The notes under the pieces: generated by a model
Seen by the model: only the letters and a program-made list of their open reading frames with translations
Database searches by the model: none
What the model was told of the DNA's origin: nothing
Shown here: positions 24,801-31,560 of the stretch, piece after piece
How the letters are laid out: every line of letters begins with the position of its first letter
Numbering within the stretch: position 1 is the stretch's first letter
Translations under genes and position numbers: made by a program
From: Allolobophora icterica
Lineage: Eukaryota > Annelida > Clitellata > Crassiclitellata > Lumbricidae
Direction of reading: 5' to 3'
NCBI GenBank assembly: GCA_963556255.1
Contig: OY744614.1
Location: 39,926,617-39,990,616, forward strand
Length of the DNA stretch: 64,000 nt

Positions 24801-27513
24801 TTACAGTCACATAAAAGACAACCGAGATCTCAATTTAACATTGTATCTGTAACGAAAAGCCACCACAATCTTTCAATCAGATAAATAAATCCAAGACTAC
24901 AGTAGACAAAGTTTTTCTGAACAATCCTCCTCCACTCATTGGCAAAACTATGCATTCATGTTCCAGCAAAGTGCTGTTAGCTGAGTTTGCTAGGGATGCA
25001 AACGGAGCAGAAATCTCAAAACAGACTTGAACCCCGACCCATCGAACGCCGGTCCTGCTTGCTAACCATTAGACCATTGAAACCCAGAGACCTACCTGCA
25101 GCAAATTATCATCGAGAACAAGTTCGTCGTCAGCCTCAAGGTCGATGGCTTCGCATCGTCGCCCATCGTCCTCAACCGGTGGCAAGTCAGGCAAGACCAG
25201 ATCATCGATATGAGCAGTATCAATGGCAATTGGCTTCATCTCTTCATCATCGTCGTCGTCGTCAAACAACGGTCGTCGGTCCAACTGATTGCTGCTCAAC
25301 ACCTCGAGCACATCGCTGTAGAACTCGTCGCTCGGCAATGCAGGATACATTTGTGGAATGGCATTTGGAAGCTCACCGGTCGGATTCAGTTCATACTCAG
25401 GTAACTCGCTGTGCGTCGCAAACTCAAAGTTCGATACAGAGTTCGTGTATGTGATTGGCATGCTCAACGTCTGTAGTCCCGTTGAGCCGGTCGACTCGGA
25501 CAGACTCTCGGTCAACAGGTCCTGCTCGTCCAGACCGTAATCGGCAGAAAGGTCCTTCATCATCGTTTGGCGTAGAATCTGCATCCCTTCTTCCGTAGAC
25601 AGAGCTGTCTGGATGCAGTGAATGTCTTCGTCCGTTATAACACTGAATGGATTTTTCTCCGTCTGGAAAGTTACAAAAACACAACATGTCAGAACCAGAA
25701 ATTTCTAAATCACAGCTTGCAACAATAAGGGTTGAAAGACCTAAGCTACACAAACAGCAGAACTGAAGAGGAAAAGTAAACTTCCTTACAGTGGTCTCAA
25801 GCACTGGAAAATCCTACCTCCCTCATCCTGCTAAGCCAAGAACTACGCTGGATAGCCGTTTATCCCACAAAACCACTCAACTTCATAACATCAACGAAAA
25901 CACAACAAAAGTTAACTATATACACTGTGTACATGTTTTATAATATCTCTATCTCAGTCCGTCGAGAGAAAACAACCGGCCTTGTTAATATTGACCTTGT
26001 TAACGGTTATCCTACTGCCTAGTCGTGCATTGTTTATGCTTGACTGTGACTGATAGCTGATCGGAGCAGGTGGTCCACCAGAAACGTGGTGCTGTGGGAC
26101 ACACGGTTGGAATTAAGCATGGGTAGTCAATGTTTACCTCTCATTGAAATCACAATGCGGATTGTGTAAGGGGGCCACCATCTTGGTTATGAATGCTCCT
26201 CAAATTGCAATCATAACAAAAACAAGAAAGACAATATCAGTCAACTGCTGCAGTTCAGGTAGTAAAGCAAATGATTCTAATATCTCATTACAATTGGAAC
26301 CTGAAGATAAATAGGATAGAAAGAGCTAGAAATAAATATCCTGCAGAGCAGTTTAAGTAATCACTGAAGTGCAGTTTAGTTCAATATATTAGTGTATCTA
26401 ATACCTCATTGTAAACAGAATCCAAGGTTGAAGGAAAATTGTTCCAGAAAGCCGATACTATTTCACTGCTTGACGTAACCTCTCCCTCCTCCGTGTCACA
26501 CGGCTGTTTGCTAAGACTAGGCATGCACAAATCAAGCATTGCCATATCCTCAGTTAATGCAGTTAGCCCAGCAGGGTGCAGGGCAAGATGACTATCAACA
26601 CATGACGTAGATGATACAGATGTATCCGGGGGCGAAGCGATTCCGCACTTCTCCCCCATGGCTGTAAATGAACTGTCGCTCATCAGGAAATGACTGTCAG
26701 GCGTCTCGAGACCATCTGCAATCGTGAAAATGATCAGTTCAAACAAGTAACCAGCACAGCTGCCTCAATTTACATTGCACATTCAGATGTCTTAACGCAC
26801 TTGCGCTGAGTTTCTAAAAGTAGGAAAGAGCATACGCTAAAACTATAAATGTATGTTCTAGGCATATACATATTTTAATTACATAAACTTGAAACCAGTG
26901 TATTTTTTACAAGACAGGATATCATGGCAATGGGCATTACCTCACTGCCATCTTAGCACTCAGCTTGCTACAGAAAGTGAAAGTAATGCTACAATTAAAC
27001 ATTAAACTCATGGCAAGAGCAAAAAATTTCAATTTTTCGCTATTTATGCAATGCAAAATGCGCATTTCTGAATATTATCTTGAACTGGGACCCTGGTATG
27101 TCAGTCATCGGTACATTAGTTCGTCTAAATATGTAATCGTGGGCAATCTCCGTACACAATAATGACACAATAATGATCTAAAATTATTTGAAATTTTCGA
27201 ATCCTGTGCATATCTGATAAAACCAACAATGTCCCATTAAATGCAATTTATGACGCAGATTTGTCGACGCCAGGGAAGAAGCTGCGTTTGCAATCCATCT
27301 AACACCTACGAGAGGGCAGTGCAATGACATTAAGTAAAACATCACGATATTTGGTCAAAAAATAAACACTATGCATGTAACCTAATTAAAGGTTATTCTT
27401 TCTACAGGTTCTGAGTTATAATATCGCCAGATTTTACACTGAAATCGAAAATTTACGGAGAAAACAAAAATAACAACAAAATGCTAACCTCGTCACGGAC
27501 CTGCAAGGTTCAT
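4577..27513 (-). CDS. DIDO1/PHF3: DIDO1/PHF3/SPOCD1-family transcription regulator (TFIIS-M + SPOC), 21 coding exons
   Basis: Coding exons, in transcript order: 27501-27513, 26405-26715, 25096-25662, 24169-24341, 23821-23956, 22093-23232, 21214-21288, 19622-20008, 18601-18772, 17700-18001, 16560-17167, 15761-15920, 14409-14528, 13435-13976, 12716-12857, 12109-12204, 11562-11757, 10964-11130, 10363-10516, 9511-9737 and 4577-8701. The phases join without a stop and give about 3270 residues. The approximate layout is: acidic disordered N-terminus 1-350, charged coiled coil 355-400, Cys4 motif 894-912, TFIIS-M 1275-1388, Cys pair 1421/1424, SPOC 1585-1728 and a disordered tail 1770-3270. In this family the SPOC domain of PHF3 binds the phosphorylated Pol II CTD, and TFIIS-M resembles the elongation factor domain, so a nuclear role in elongation or chromatin is inferred. 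DIDO1 and PHF3 carry a PHD finger before TFIIS-M; I found none here. Family assignment is firm; the choice among paralogues is not. Confidence 0.9.
9078..9232. repeat. (TC)n microsatellite followed by TCTG/TGTG repeat
   Basis: About 70 bp of nearly pure TC precede TCTGTCTG-type sequence, in the intron between exons 20 and 21 of the DIDO/PHF3-like gene. Open frames across it are artefacts. Confidence 0.9.
9511..10516 (-). CDS. DIDO1/PHF3: Exons 19-20: acidic segment after SPOC
   Basis: Exons 10363-10516 and 9511-9737 join through a split Asp codon. They encode an S/D-rich stretch, then YDPFDEEEEEEEE. A Tyr-Asp-Pro followed by an acidic run also occurs after SPOC in vertebrate DIDO1/PHF3. A serine run follows (about residues 1860-1870). 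Confidence 0.8.
10964..12857 (-). CDS. DIDO1/PHF3: Exons 15-18: SPOC domain
   Basis: Four exons encode the domain: 12716-12857 (RVWKGNI...AYHLSGS), 12109-12204 (LLPESLTVMGRLEP...YLTKLK), 11562-11757 (EIAVVCFRAS...SLLYAYLHQRHRCGVIG...DMYIVPL...LLPDIGPG) and 10964-11130 (VLERSRDLLLGVIV). The W-K-G start, G-R-L, Y-L-x-K-L, R-C-G-V and K-D-M-Y-I-V-P-L motifs match the SPOC domain of PHF3/DIDO1. All phases fit. SPOC domains of this class bind phosphorylated Pol II CTD through a basic patch. I did not check the individual patch residues. Confidence 0.92.
11165..11255 (-). repeat. SINE family A fragment
   Basis: Body similarity to the copy at 781-1023 (AAGTGCCACTAT...GAGCAAT). Intronic and degenerate. 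Confidence 0.5.
11300..11415 (+). repeat. Dispersed repeat family B copy
   Basis: Shares the pattern CTGATCTTCTGGATATTGAC ... TTGGTTGATACCTTGTGC ... ATTAGACAC ... GTTACT with copies near 20618-20735, 51525-51650 (inverted), 54385-54500 (inverted) and 61085-61190. It is about 115 bp, with no coding capacity and no clear Pol III boxes. Confidence 0.6.
12885..12995 (-). repeat. SINE family A fragment
   Basis: Contains GAGCAATTGTGAGTGAAGGA and the following CTTGCTCAAGGT, the inverted family A body, with an ATT-rich tail. It is truncated before the B box and lies in an intron. Confidence 0.7.
13435..13976 (-). CDS. DIDO1/PHF3: Exon 14: post-TFIIS-M linker with conserved VNCRVC cysteines
   Basis: The exon has about 180 codons. 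Its start contains DTTSMHGQHVFDVNCRVCT, which corresponds closely to the conserved short segment after TFIIS-M in DIDO1/PHF3. The remainder is disordered and Pro/Ser/Arg-rich. The donor gives a split Gly codon completed by the SPOC exon at 12857. Confidence 0.85.
14210..14280 (-). repeat. SINE family A tail fragment
   Basis: TTTATAAAGCACCTCTCACA followed by ACTACTCAGAGGTCCTCTC is the 3' part of family A, inverted. Confidence 0.55.
14409..15920 (-). CDS. DIDO1/PHF3: Exons 12-13: TFIIS central domain (TFIIS-M)
   Basis: Exon 15761-15920 encodes IEDELW...HYKRKYR...LTDPKNH, and exon 14409-14528 continues with GLFRQVLCGRVTPSHLLHM. This reproduces the family pattern of a helical bundle with Y-K-x-K-Y-R, then L-x-D-P-K-N, then L-F-x-x-V-L, then a final L-x-x-M helix. 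In TFIIS this domain contacts Pol II; in DIDO/PHF3 proteins it lies upstream of SPOC. The split codons fit exactly (AG|G for Arg). Two LINE fragments sit in the intron between these exons. Confidence 0.9.
14697..15087 (+). mobile_element. 5'-truncated non-LTR retrotransposon (LINE) tail with 16-bp target duplication
   Basis: The plus strand encodes the C-terminal end of a non-LTR retrotransposon reverse-transcriptase protein: CEMWIWRKMLRISW, then GFFGHVMRSD, then GRPRKKWMDEI, then a final W-R-x-F-I helix. The frame is intact to its stop. It is flanked by the perfect repeat GTGGTTTGTTAACGAA at 14681-14696 and 15088-15103. The 3' tail is a short GACAAGGT repeat, not poly(A). It is a dead, truncated copy in an intron of the DIDO/PHF3-like gene. 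The clade is not assigned. Confidence 0.85.
15166..15425 (-). mobile_element. Second LINE C-terminal fragment, opposite orientation
   Basis: The minus strand encodes VKLSYFGHIIRLPQDSLENA, then RGRPRINWIDNI, then NRRQWRTLVHA and a QPSRSD ending. This is the same type of retrotransposon C-terminus as the copy at 14697-15087 but a different family by sequence. The 3' end shows ATGAC repeats. The two copies lie tail to tail. Confidence 0.8.
16122..16240. repeat. 22-bp minisatellite, about five copies
   Basis: Unit AATAAGATGACATAAATCTGCT repeated near-perfectly, with the last unit shortened. Intronic. Confidence 0.9.
16560..18772 (-). CDS. DIDO1/PHF3: Exons 9-11: Ser/Lys-rich linker leading into TFIIS-M
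   Basis: Exons 18601-18772, 17700-18001 and 16560-17167 join in phase. Exon 9 encodes a partly folded-looking stretch with a conserved-looking LDFCEMKLLNWLL. Exon 11 is dominated by a Ser/Asn/Lys low-complexity run (about residues 1130-1265) built from imperfect AGC/AAC codon repeats. It ends with IRTELCNILTSR, which matches the start of the TFIIS-M domain. The low-complexity DNA creates long antisense open frames that are not genes. Confidence 0.8.
18300..18485 (-). repeat. tRNA-derived SINE, diverged copy
   Basis: On the minus strand it carries GCCCAGCTGGTTTAAG (A box, about 18465-18480) and GGTTCGAGCC (B box, about 18428-18437). The family A body words GGGACCTTAAGCAAGT follow, then an ATT-rich tail. 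It has a different tRNA head from the copy at 781-1023. Confidence 0.75.
18800..18898. repeat. (ATT)n microsatellite
   Basis: About 33 uninterrupted ATT units upstream of exon 9, probably a SINE tail expansion. Confidence 0.95.
19622..20008 (-). CDS. DIDO1/PHF3: Exon 8: Lys-rich segment ending in a Cys4 motif
   Basis: The exon has 129 codons, phase 0 at both ends. Its last 41 residues carry CRGC...YCNKSC followed by a basic helix, with cysteines at about residues 894, 897, 908 and 912. DIDO1 has a similar Cys-rich, helix-capped segment between its PHD finger and TFIIS-M. Here the segment is kept although the PHD finger is not found. The spacing suits binding of one zinc ion; this is inferred, not shown. 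Confidence 0.8.
20086..20511. mobile_element. Non-autonomous DNA transposon (MITE) with about 27-bp perfect TIRs
   Basis: TGTGACGCCAGGGCTCAAAA... at the left end and its exact inverse at the right end, extending imperfectly inward for another 15 bases or so. The interior has no coding frame. The ends are flanked by TA on both sides, so a TA target duplication is possible. Superfamily not certain: the internal CAGGGCTC looks hAT-like, the TA flanks mariner-like. It lies in the intron where a PHD exon would have been expected. Confidence 0.8.
20618..20735 (+). repeat. Dispersed repeat family B copy
   Basis: Shares CTGATCTGCTGAATACTGAC ... GGTTGATGCTTTGTGCATTA ... GAAGTTACTAAT with the other family B copies. 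Confidence 0.65.
22093..23232 (-). CDS. DIDO1/PHF3: Exon 6: 380-codon disordered exon with a 10-residue repeat
   Basis: This is a large internal exon, phase 0 at both ends. It has a Lys/Gly-rich basic stretch near its start and an RRRKRKR cluster near the middle that could be a nuclear localisation signal. Three to four copies of a ten-residue unit of the type PAALSILPLE (30-bp DNA repeat, about 22355-22470) follow. A second KKRK cluster lies after the repeats. There is no folded domain. The repeat probably arose by replication slippage. Confidence 0.8.
23821..23956 (-). CDS. DIDO1/PHF3: Exon 5: short charged coiled-coil exon
   Basis: This 136-bp exon has one frame that joins in phase to both neighbours (1+45 codons). 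It encodes a highly charged E/R/Q helix containing EQREMAERIRQENIQREQEE, about residues 355-400. The alternating charge and lack of helix breakers suggest a single alpha helix or coiled coil. I supported it by phase: the upstream exon ends with two bases of an Arg codon and this exon supplies the third. I do not recall this segment from the vertebrate family members. Confidence 0.7.
24370..24505. repeat. About 20-bp minisatellite, left block
   Basis: Repeats of the type TATGTAGGTTACAATGTATT, degenerate. A second block of the same unit lies at 24735-24810. About 230 bp of unrelated, GC-richer sequence separates the blocks, which may be an insertion into a single array. Confidence 0.75.
24735..24810. 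repeat. About 20-bp minisatellite, right block
   Basis: Same TTACGTAGGTTACAATGTA unit as the block at 24370-24505. Confidence 0.7.
25096..26715 (-). CDS. DIDO1/PHF3: Exons 2-3: acidic disordered N-terminal region
   Basis: Exons 26405-26715 and 25096-25662 encode about residues 5-297. The sequence is rich in D, E, S and L, with an aspartate run near the end of exon 3 (about residues 255-265). No folded domain is recognised. The acceptors at 26716 and 25663 and the donors at 26404 and 25095 are canonical. The acidic composition would suit an interaction or activation segment, which is inference only. Confidence 0.8.
27501..27513 (-). CDS. DIDO1/PHF3: First coding exon of the DIDO/PHF3-like gene (start codon)
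   Basis: The exon encodes M-N-L-A plus one base, followed by a GT donor. It joins in phase to the acceptor at 26715, giving MNLADGLETPDS. A G at -3 gives a reasonable initiation context. I chose this start because the next exon is open back to its acceptor and this is the nearest upstream ATG with a donor of the right phase. Upstream untranslated exons cannot be excluded. Confidence 0.65.
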
Positions 27514-28340
27514 TTCCGTTTTAACGCAGATAAAGCATCACTTTCGGATTCAGGACGCTGTTCGATGACATCATTATTAACATCGGAATCGTAACCTCCA
27601 TATTTGTAAAGCGCTGAACGAGATCTAGGCGTAGGGCACCAAGTTATTTATTCACAAGCGGTGCATCGAGTCAGAGGAGTTGTCCATATATATTTAGATG
27701 GAGGAGATCCAAGTCCGACTGCTAGAAAGACCAAAACACCACCAAACACTCTGTTCTCAAATCACTTCATTGGCTAAAAGACATCCCTCATCAGCGCATC
27801 CATTAGGCCTATGATTGGCCGTCACTCCCGCTCTTAAATCACTCCACTGACCAGAGGCTCGGGAAGTGCTTAAAAGTGGGGTGAGCCAACCAAGGAAAAC
27901 CTATATAAGGTTTGCCTTGGTTATATATAAGGCGGTTAAAGGCCATATAAAAAATCTAATATGATTTTTTTGTAATTTTGGTCCTTTTTTACAAACACTG
28001 GAAAAGTTAATCATACTACCTATATAATTTCAGTAATTTAATTGATGAATTACATAATTTCAATTACAAGTGTAATTAGCAATTTGTTGTTCTGTGTCAA
28101 GGTAATATTTATAATTTGTAATTTGTAACTGAATTACATTTTCTATGTAATTTTTAATTTCAAATCACACAGTGTAAAATAAAATTACTTATTTTAAATT
28201 AACCATGTTAAAATATTTTTGTAAAAAACTCTTTGAGCAAGTCAAACATTTAGTAACAATACAGTGATGCCAACCTTCCATTTAAGAACACGTCTTTTCG
28301 AGACTTAATTATTCTACGATTAGGAAATGTCCAACCCTCT
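27514..28340. other. Upstream region of the DIDO/PHF3-like gene and AT-rich spacer
   Basis: Contains the 5' UTR/promoter area of the minus-strand gene (to about 27850), then AT-rich sequence with repeated AATTACA words. No supported coding region. Confidence 0.5.
27764..27820 (-). promoter_or_regulatory. Candidate promoter region with two CCAAT boxes for the DIDO/PHF3-like gene
   Basis: ATTGG occurs on the plus strand at 27769-27773 and 27814-27818, which is CCAAT on the gene's strand. The two lie 45 bp apart and about 250-300 bp upstream of the start codon. No clear TATA box is placed for this strand. The motif is common, so this is only a suggestion from position. Confidence 0.3.
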
Positions 28341-28790
28341 GGAATAACCCTAAACCCTAACCCAAACTCTAACCCAAACCCTAACTTAAACCCTAACCAA
28401 AACCCTAACCATAACTCAAACTCTAACCCTAACCCTAACTCAAACCCTAATCAAAACCCTAACCCTAACTCAAACCCTAACTCAAACCCTAACCCTAACC
28501 CAAACCCTAACTCAAACCTAACTCAAACCCCAACCCTAACCCTAACTCCAACCCTAACCCAAACCCTAACCCTTACTCAAACCCTAACTCAAACCCTAAC
28601 CCTAACTCAAGCCCTAACTCAAACCCTAACCCTAACCCAAACCCAAACCCTAACTCAAACCCTAACCGAAACCCTAACTCAAACCCTAACCCTAACCCAA
28701 ACCCTAACCCTAACTCAAACCCTAACCGAAACCCTAATCCTAACTCAAACCCTAACTCAAACCCTAACCCTAACCCAAACCCTAACCCTA
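28341..28790 (+). repeat. Degenerate interstitial telomere-like array, left block
   Basis: CCCTAA units are mixed with CTCAAA and CCCAAA variants, often in the order CCCTAACCCTAACTCAAA. This is the TTAGGG-type metazoan telomere repeat read from the C-rich strand, with recurrent variants. It lies mid-contig, so it is interstitial here. Confidence 0.9.
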
Positions 28791-29310
28791 GCAGAACAGG
28801 TAGTGTCTATTAGACGTGGGCCTATGGGTGCCCGGTGTAAAACTTGTAAACACGTCATGTTACTAAAACCTTCTGTAGCACTTACACACGTAGACAATAT
28901 AACATAACTCATAAATTTAACTGTAAAAGCTGTAATGTAGTGTACTTAATAACATGTAATGTATGTAATAAGCAATATGTGGGCCAAACTTTAAGACAAC
29001 TCAGTGACAGATTAACAGACCATAGATCTAATATAGTAACCCTTAAGGATACTCCAATAGCCAACCACTTTACCCTACCTGACCATTCAATAGCAAATAT
29101 TGCTATAACACCAATAGATACAATTTCTGCTGCGGAGCTTTGTCGTTTTAGGGGAGACATTGGGAAACTGAGAAGTCGGATGCTACAAAAGGGAGACATA
29201 CTGGCAACACCAACTGATGACACTGGAACCTCATGGAATCAACCTCAACAACAGGAAATAGTCGGATGGGGACGGGGGCGGACTGTGCCAATGCGTATTT
29301 TTTCGTTTGT
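28791..29310 (+). pseudogene. Penelope-like element fragment encoding a GIY-YIG endonuclease end
   Basis: The plus strand reads RRGPMGARCKTCKHVM, then after one frameshift near 28900-28915, THKFNCKSCNVVYLITC, CNKQYVGQTL, LSDRLTDHRSNI, then a helical C-terminus. The Cys-x2-Cys zinc-ribbon-like lead, the Y-L-I/Y-V-G pair and the downstream D-R-x-x-x-H-R are typical of the GIY-YIG domain at the C-terminus of Penelope-like retroelements. The reverse transcriptase part is missing and the frame is broken. Both flanks are telomere-like repeat. Confidence 0.75.
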
Positions 29311-29405
29311 CCCTAACCAAACCCTAACCCTAACTCAAGCCCTAACTCAAACCCTAACCCTAACCCAAACCCTAACCCAAACCCTAACTCAAACCCCAAC
29401 CCTAA
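29311..29405 (+). repeat. Degenerate telomere-like array, right block
   Basis: Same CCCTAA/CTCAAA/CCCAAA mixture as the left block, resuming directly after the Penelope-like fragment. Confidence 0.9.
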
Positions 29406-29409
29406 ATGT

Positions 29410-29454
29410 AAATGACGTCATTTAAGTGTTTGTTCATATATTCCGATGACGTCA
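29410..29454. promoter_or_regulatory. Two perfect CRE palindromes
   Basis: TGACGTCA at 29413-29420 (within the longer palindrome AAATGACGTCATTT) and at 29447-29454, with starts 34 bp apart. This is the CREB/ATF binding consensus. It lies about 150 bp upstream of a short open frame at 29600. Function unknown. Confidence 0.5.
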
Positions 29455-29599
29455 TCGTCTCCATAGCTCCCGTCTTTGTTGCGATTTTGTTACTTAACGT
29501 TTTGGACAGAGTTGATTTTGAGTGTAATTTCTGAGCGAATTTCTTAACGTTTCGCTTTACGATTTTGTATAAACGAGTTAATTGTCATTTGCTGTCGCC

Positions 29600-29866
29600 A
29601 TGTTGAGTCCAGTTATCGGTCGTCTGCTCCGGGTGTTTTCATGGGGACGGACGGAGGATGAGGGGTCAGCGGTGGACGAGGCGCTTTCTCGTTTCGACGA
29701 CAGAGCTTTCGCCTGTGATCAGGTAGTTTGCTTTCCTGTAACCCCCACTTCTGATCCTGCACTTCGTTACCTCTCTGATACGGCCTGGTACACTGATATT
29801 TCCGCCGATGGGACCCCAATTCTGTCTTGGATGGCGATTCGGACACTGAGTTCATCTCGTTTTTAG
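29600..29866 (+). CDS. Short open frame of unknown status (88 aa)
   Basis: ATG-to-stop frame beginning MLSPVIGRLLRVFSWGRTED, weakly acidic, unrelated to anything I recognise. It sits just downstream of CREs and upstream of a minisatellite. It has a purine at -3 (G). It could be a first exon, a retroelement remnant or chance. Confidence 0.2.
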   Translation: MLSPVIGRLLRVFSWGRTEDEGSAVDEALSRFDDRAFACDQVVCFPVTPTSDPALRYLSDTAWYTDISADGTPILSWMAIRTLSSSRF

Positions 29867-29879
29867 ACTAAAAGTCCAG

Positions 29880-30300
29880 TTCTTGCCTTGCTTTAATTAC
29901 TTTACCATGCATTAGGCATTACCTTGCTTTGGCTTAGTTTGCCATGCATTATACCTAGCCTTACTTTACCATGCATTAGGCATTACCTTGCTCTGGCTTA
30001 CTTTGCCATGCATTACCTAGCCTTACTTTACCATGCATCAGGCATTACCTTGCTTTGGCTTACTTTAACATGCATTACCTAGCCTTACTTTACCATGCAT
30101 TAGGCATTACCTTGCTTTGGCTTACTTTACCATGCATTACCTAGCCTTACTTTACCATGCATTAGGCATTACCTTGCTTTGGCTTACTTTACCATGCATT
30201 ACCTAGCCTTACTTTACCATGCATTAGGCATTACCTTGCTTTGCCTTACTTTACCATGCATTACCATGCCTTACCTTACTTTTACCATGCATTACCTTTC
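29880..30300. repeat. 62-bp minisatellite, about six copies
   Basis: The unit contains ACCTTGCTTTGGCTTACTTT and ACCATGCATTACCTAGCCTT and ends with ...CATTAGGCATT. Copies are near-identical in the centre and degenerate at the edges. The LTR element inserted at its right margin, and related TTACCTT-rich sequence resumes at 36090. Confidence 0.9.
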
Positions 30301-30412
30301 CTTATGTTAGCATACTGTGCCGATTTGGGCCCTTTGATTTTTTTTGTGTGGACTGCGTCTAAACCTGGTGACATTGCGACATGACGCTGCTCTGCTCTGC
30401 GTCGTTGCGCTC

Positions 30413-30424
30413 TGCGCATGCGCA
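30413..30424. promoter_or_regulatory. NRF-1-type palindrome in 5' LTR (first)
   Basis: TGCGCATGCGCA, a perfect match to the NRF-1 consensus. A second copy lies at 30775-30786. Both are repeated in the 3' LTR at 35025-35036 and 35387-35398. Confidence 0.45.
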
Positions 30425-30774
30425 CTGCGTCAGCGCTCTGCGACATTGCGCCAGTGACTCTGCGTCTGCGTCTGCATTGCACCAGTGACTCTGCGTCAGC
30501 GCTCTGCGCTGCGTCGGTTGCGTCAGCGTCAGCGTTCTGCGACACTGCACCGAGTGACCTCTGCGTCAGCGTCAGGTCAGCGTCAGCGCTCTGCGCTGCG
30601 TCGTTTGCGTCTGCGTCTGCGCTGCGACTCTGCGTCAGCGCTCTGCGCTGCGACTCTGCGTCAGCGCTCTGCGCTCTGCGTCAGCGACTCTGCGTCTGCG
30701 TCTGCGTCAGCGACTCTGCGTCTGCGTCAGCGCTCTGCGTCAGCGTCTGCGTCAGCGACTCTGCGTCTGCGCTC

Positions 30775-30786
30775 TGCGCATGCGCA
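30775..30786. promoter_or_regulatory. NRF-1-type palindrome in 5' LTR (second)
   Basis: TGCGCATGCGCA again, inside the GCG-rich array, about 200 bp upstream of the TATA box. Confidence 0.45.
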
Positions 30787-30984
30787 CTGCGTCAGCGCTC
30801 TGCGACATTGCGTCCATGACTCTGCGTCAGCGTCAGCGCTTGCGACACTGCACTGGGTGACCTCTGCGTCAGCGCCCTGCGCTGCGTCGTTTGCGTCTGC
30901 GTCAGCGCTCTGCGCTCTGCGTCAGCGTCTGCGCTCTGCGCTCTGCGTCAGCGCTCTGTGACGCTGCGCTGCGTCAAGGGACAC

Positions 30985-30992
30985 TATATATA
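30985..30992 (+). promoter_or_regulatory. TATA box of the 5' LTR
   Basis: TATATATA immediately after the GCG-rich array. The R region would begin about 30 bp downstream. The same box in the 3' LTR is at 35597-35604. Confidence 0.6.
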
Positions 30993-31477
30993 GAGGTGCG
31001 CAGCTCAACAGAGTTCTTGCACGGGAGTCAGACACGGAGAAAGGTTTGACGGTTCGTCAGCGTCGAGTTCAGAGTCAGCGTCGCCAGTGCTCAGTCACTT
31101 CGTCGTGGTTGCGTCGTTTGTACCACGGACTCTGCTCGTCTTTCGTCGTTGTTAGGTCGTCGCTGACAGGTAGTTATCAGTTGCTGTCGTTGACAGTCGT
31201 CGTCTGCGTCGCCGGAGTCGTGTTCTCCGGTGGAGTACGTTCTTGAACTCTGCCTCGTCGGACTGCGAAACTGATTTAACTGTGAACTCATTTCATTATG
31301 TTTGTTGAATTATATCGACGGGTAGTCGATTGAGTGTGATCAGGCAATAAAGTTTGAAACCAGAGGTTAGCCTTCTGCTTGACTAAGGGAAGCCTTACCC
31401 CACGGACTAGAGTCAGGATCCGAACCCTGGGCTGGGCCATCCTGGTAAGTTGATTCGGCCCAGGTTCGCCACAAAAC

Positions 31478-31494
31478 TGGTACCAGAAGTGGGG
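31478..31494 (+). other. Primer binding site, tRNA-Leu type
   Basis: TGGTACCAGAAGTGGGG begins 4 bp after the LTR. It is complementary to a tRNA 3' end of the form CCCCACTTCTGGTACCA, close to metazoan tRNA-Leu 3' ends. Confidence 0.7.
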
Positions 31495-31560
31495 TGGTAC
31501 TTCTGGTTTCTTCGTCGTCGACAGTCTGGTTTTCTTCGTTGAACGATCGACTCATCAAGC

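Larger units (their letters stand above)
30316..31473 (+). repeat. 5' LTR
   Basis: 1158 bp, TGTGCCGATT...TTCGCCACA. The first half is a GC-rich array of imperfect CTCTGCGTCAGCG words (about 30370-30975). A TATA box follows (TATATATA, 30985-30992) and an AATAAA signal lies at 31346-31351, giving the usual U3-R-U5 layout. Confidence 0.95.
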
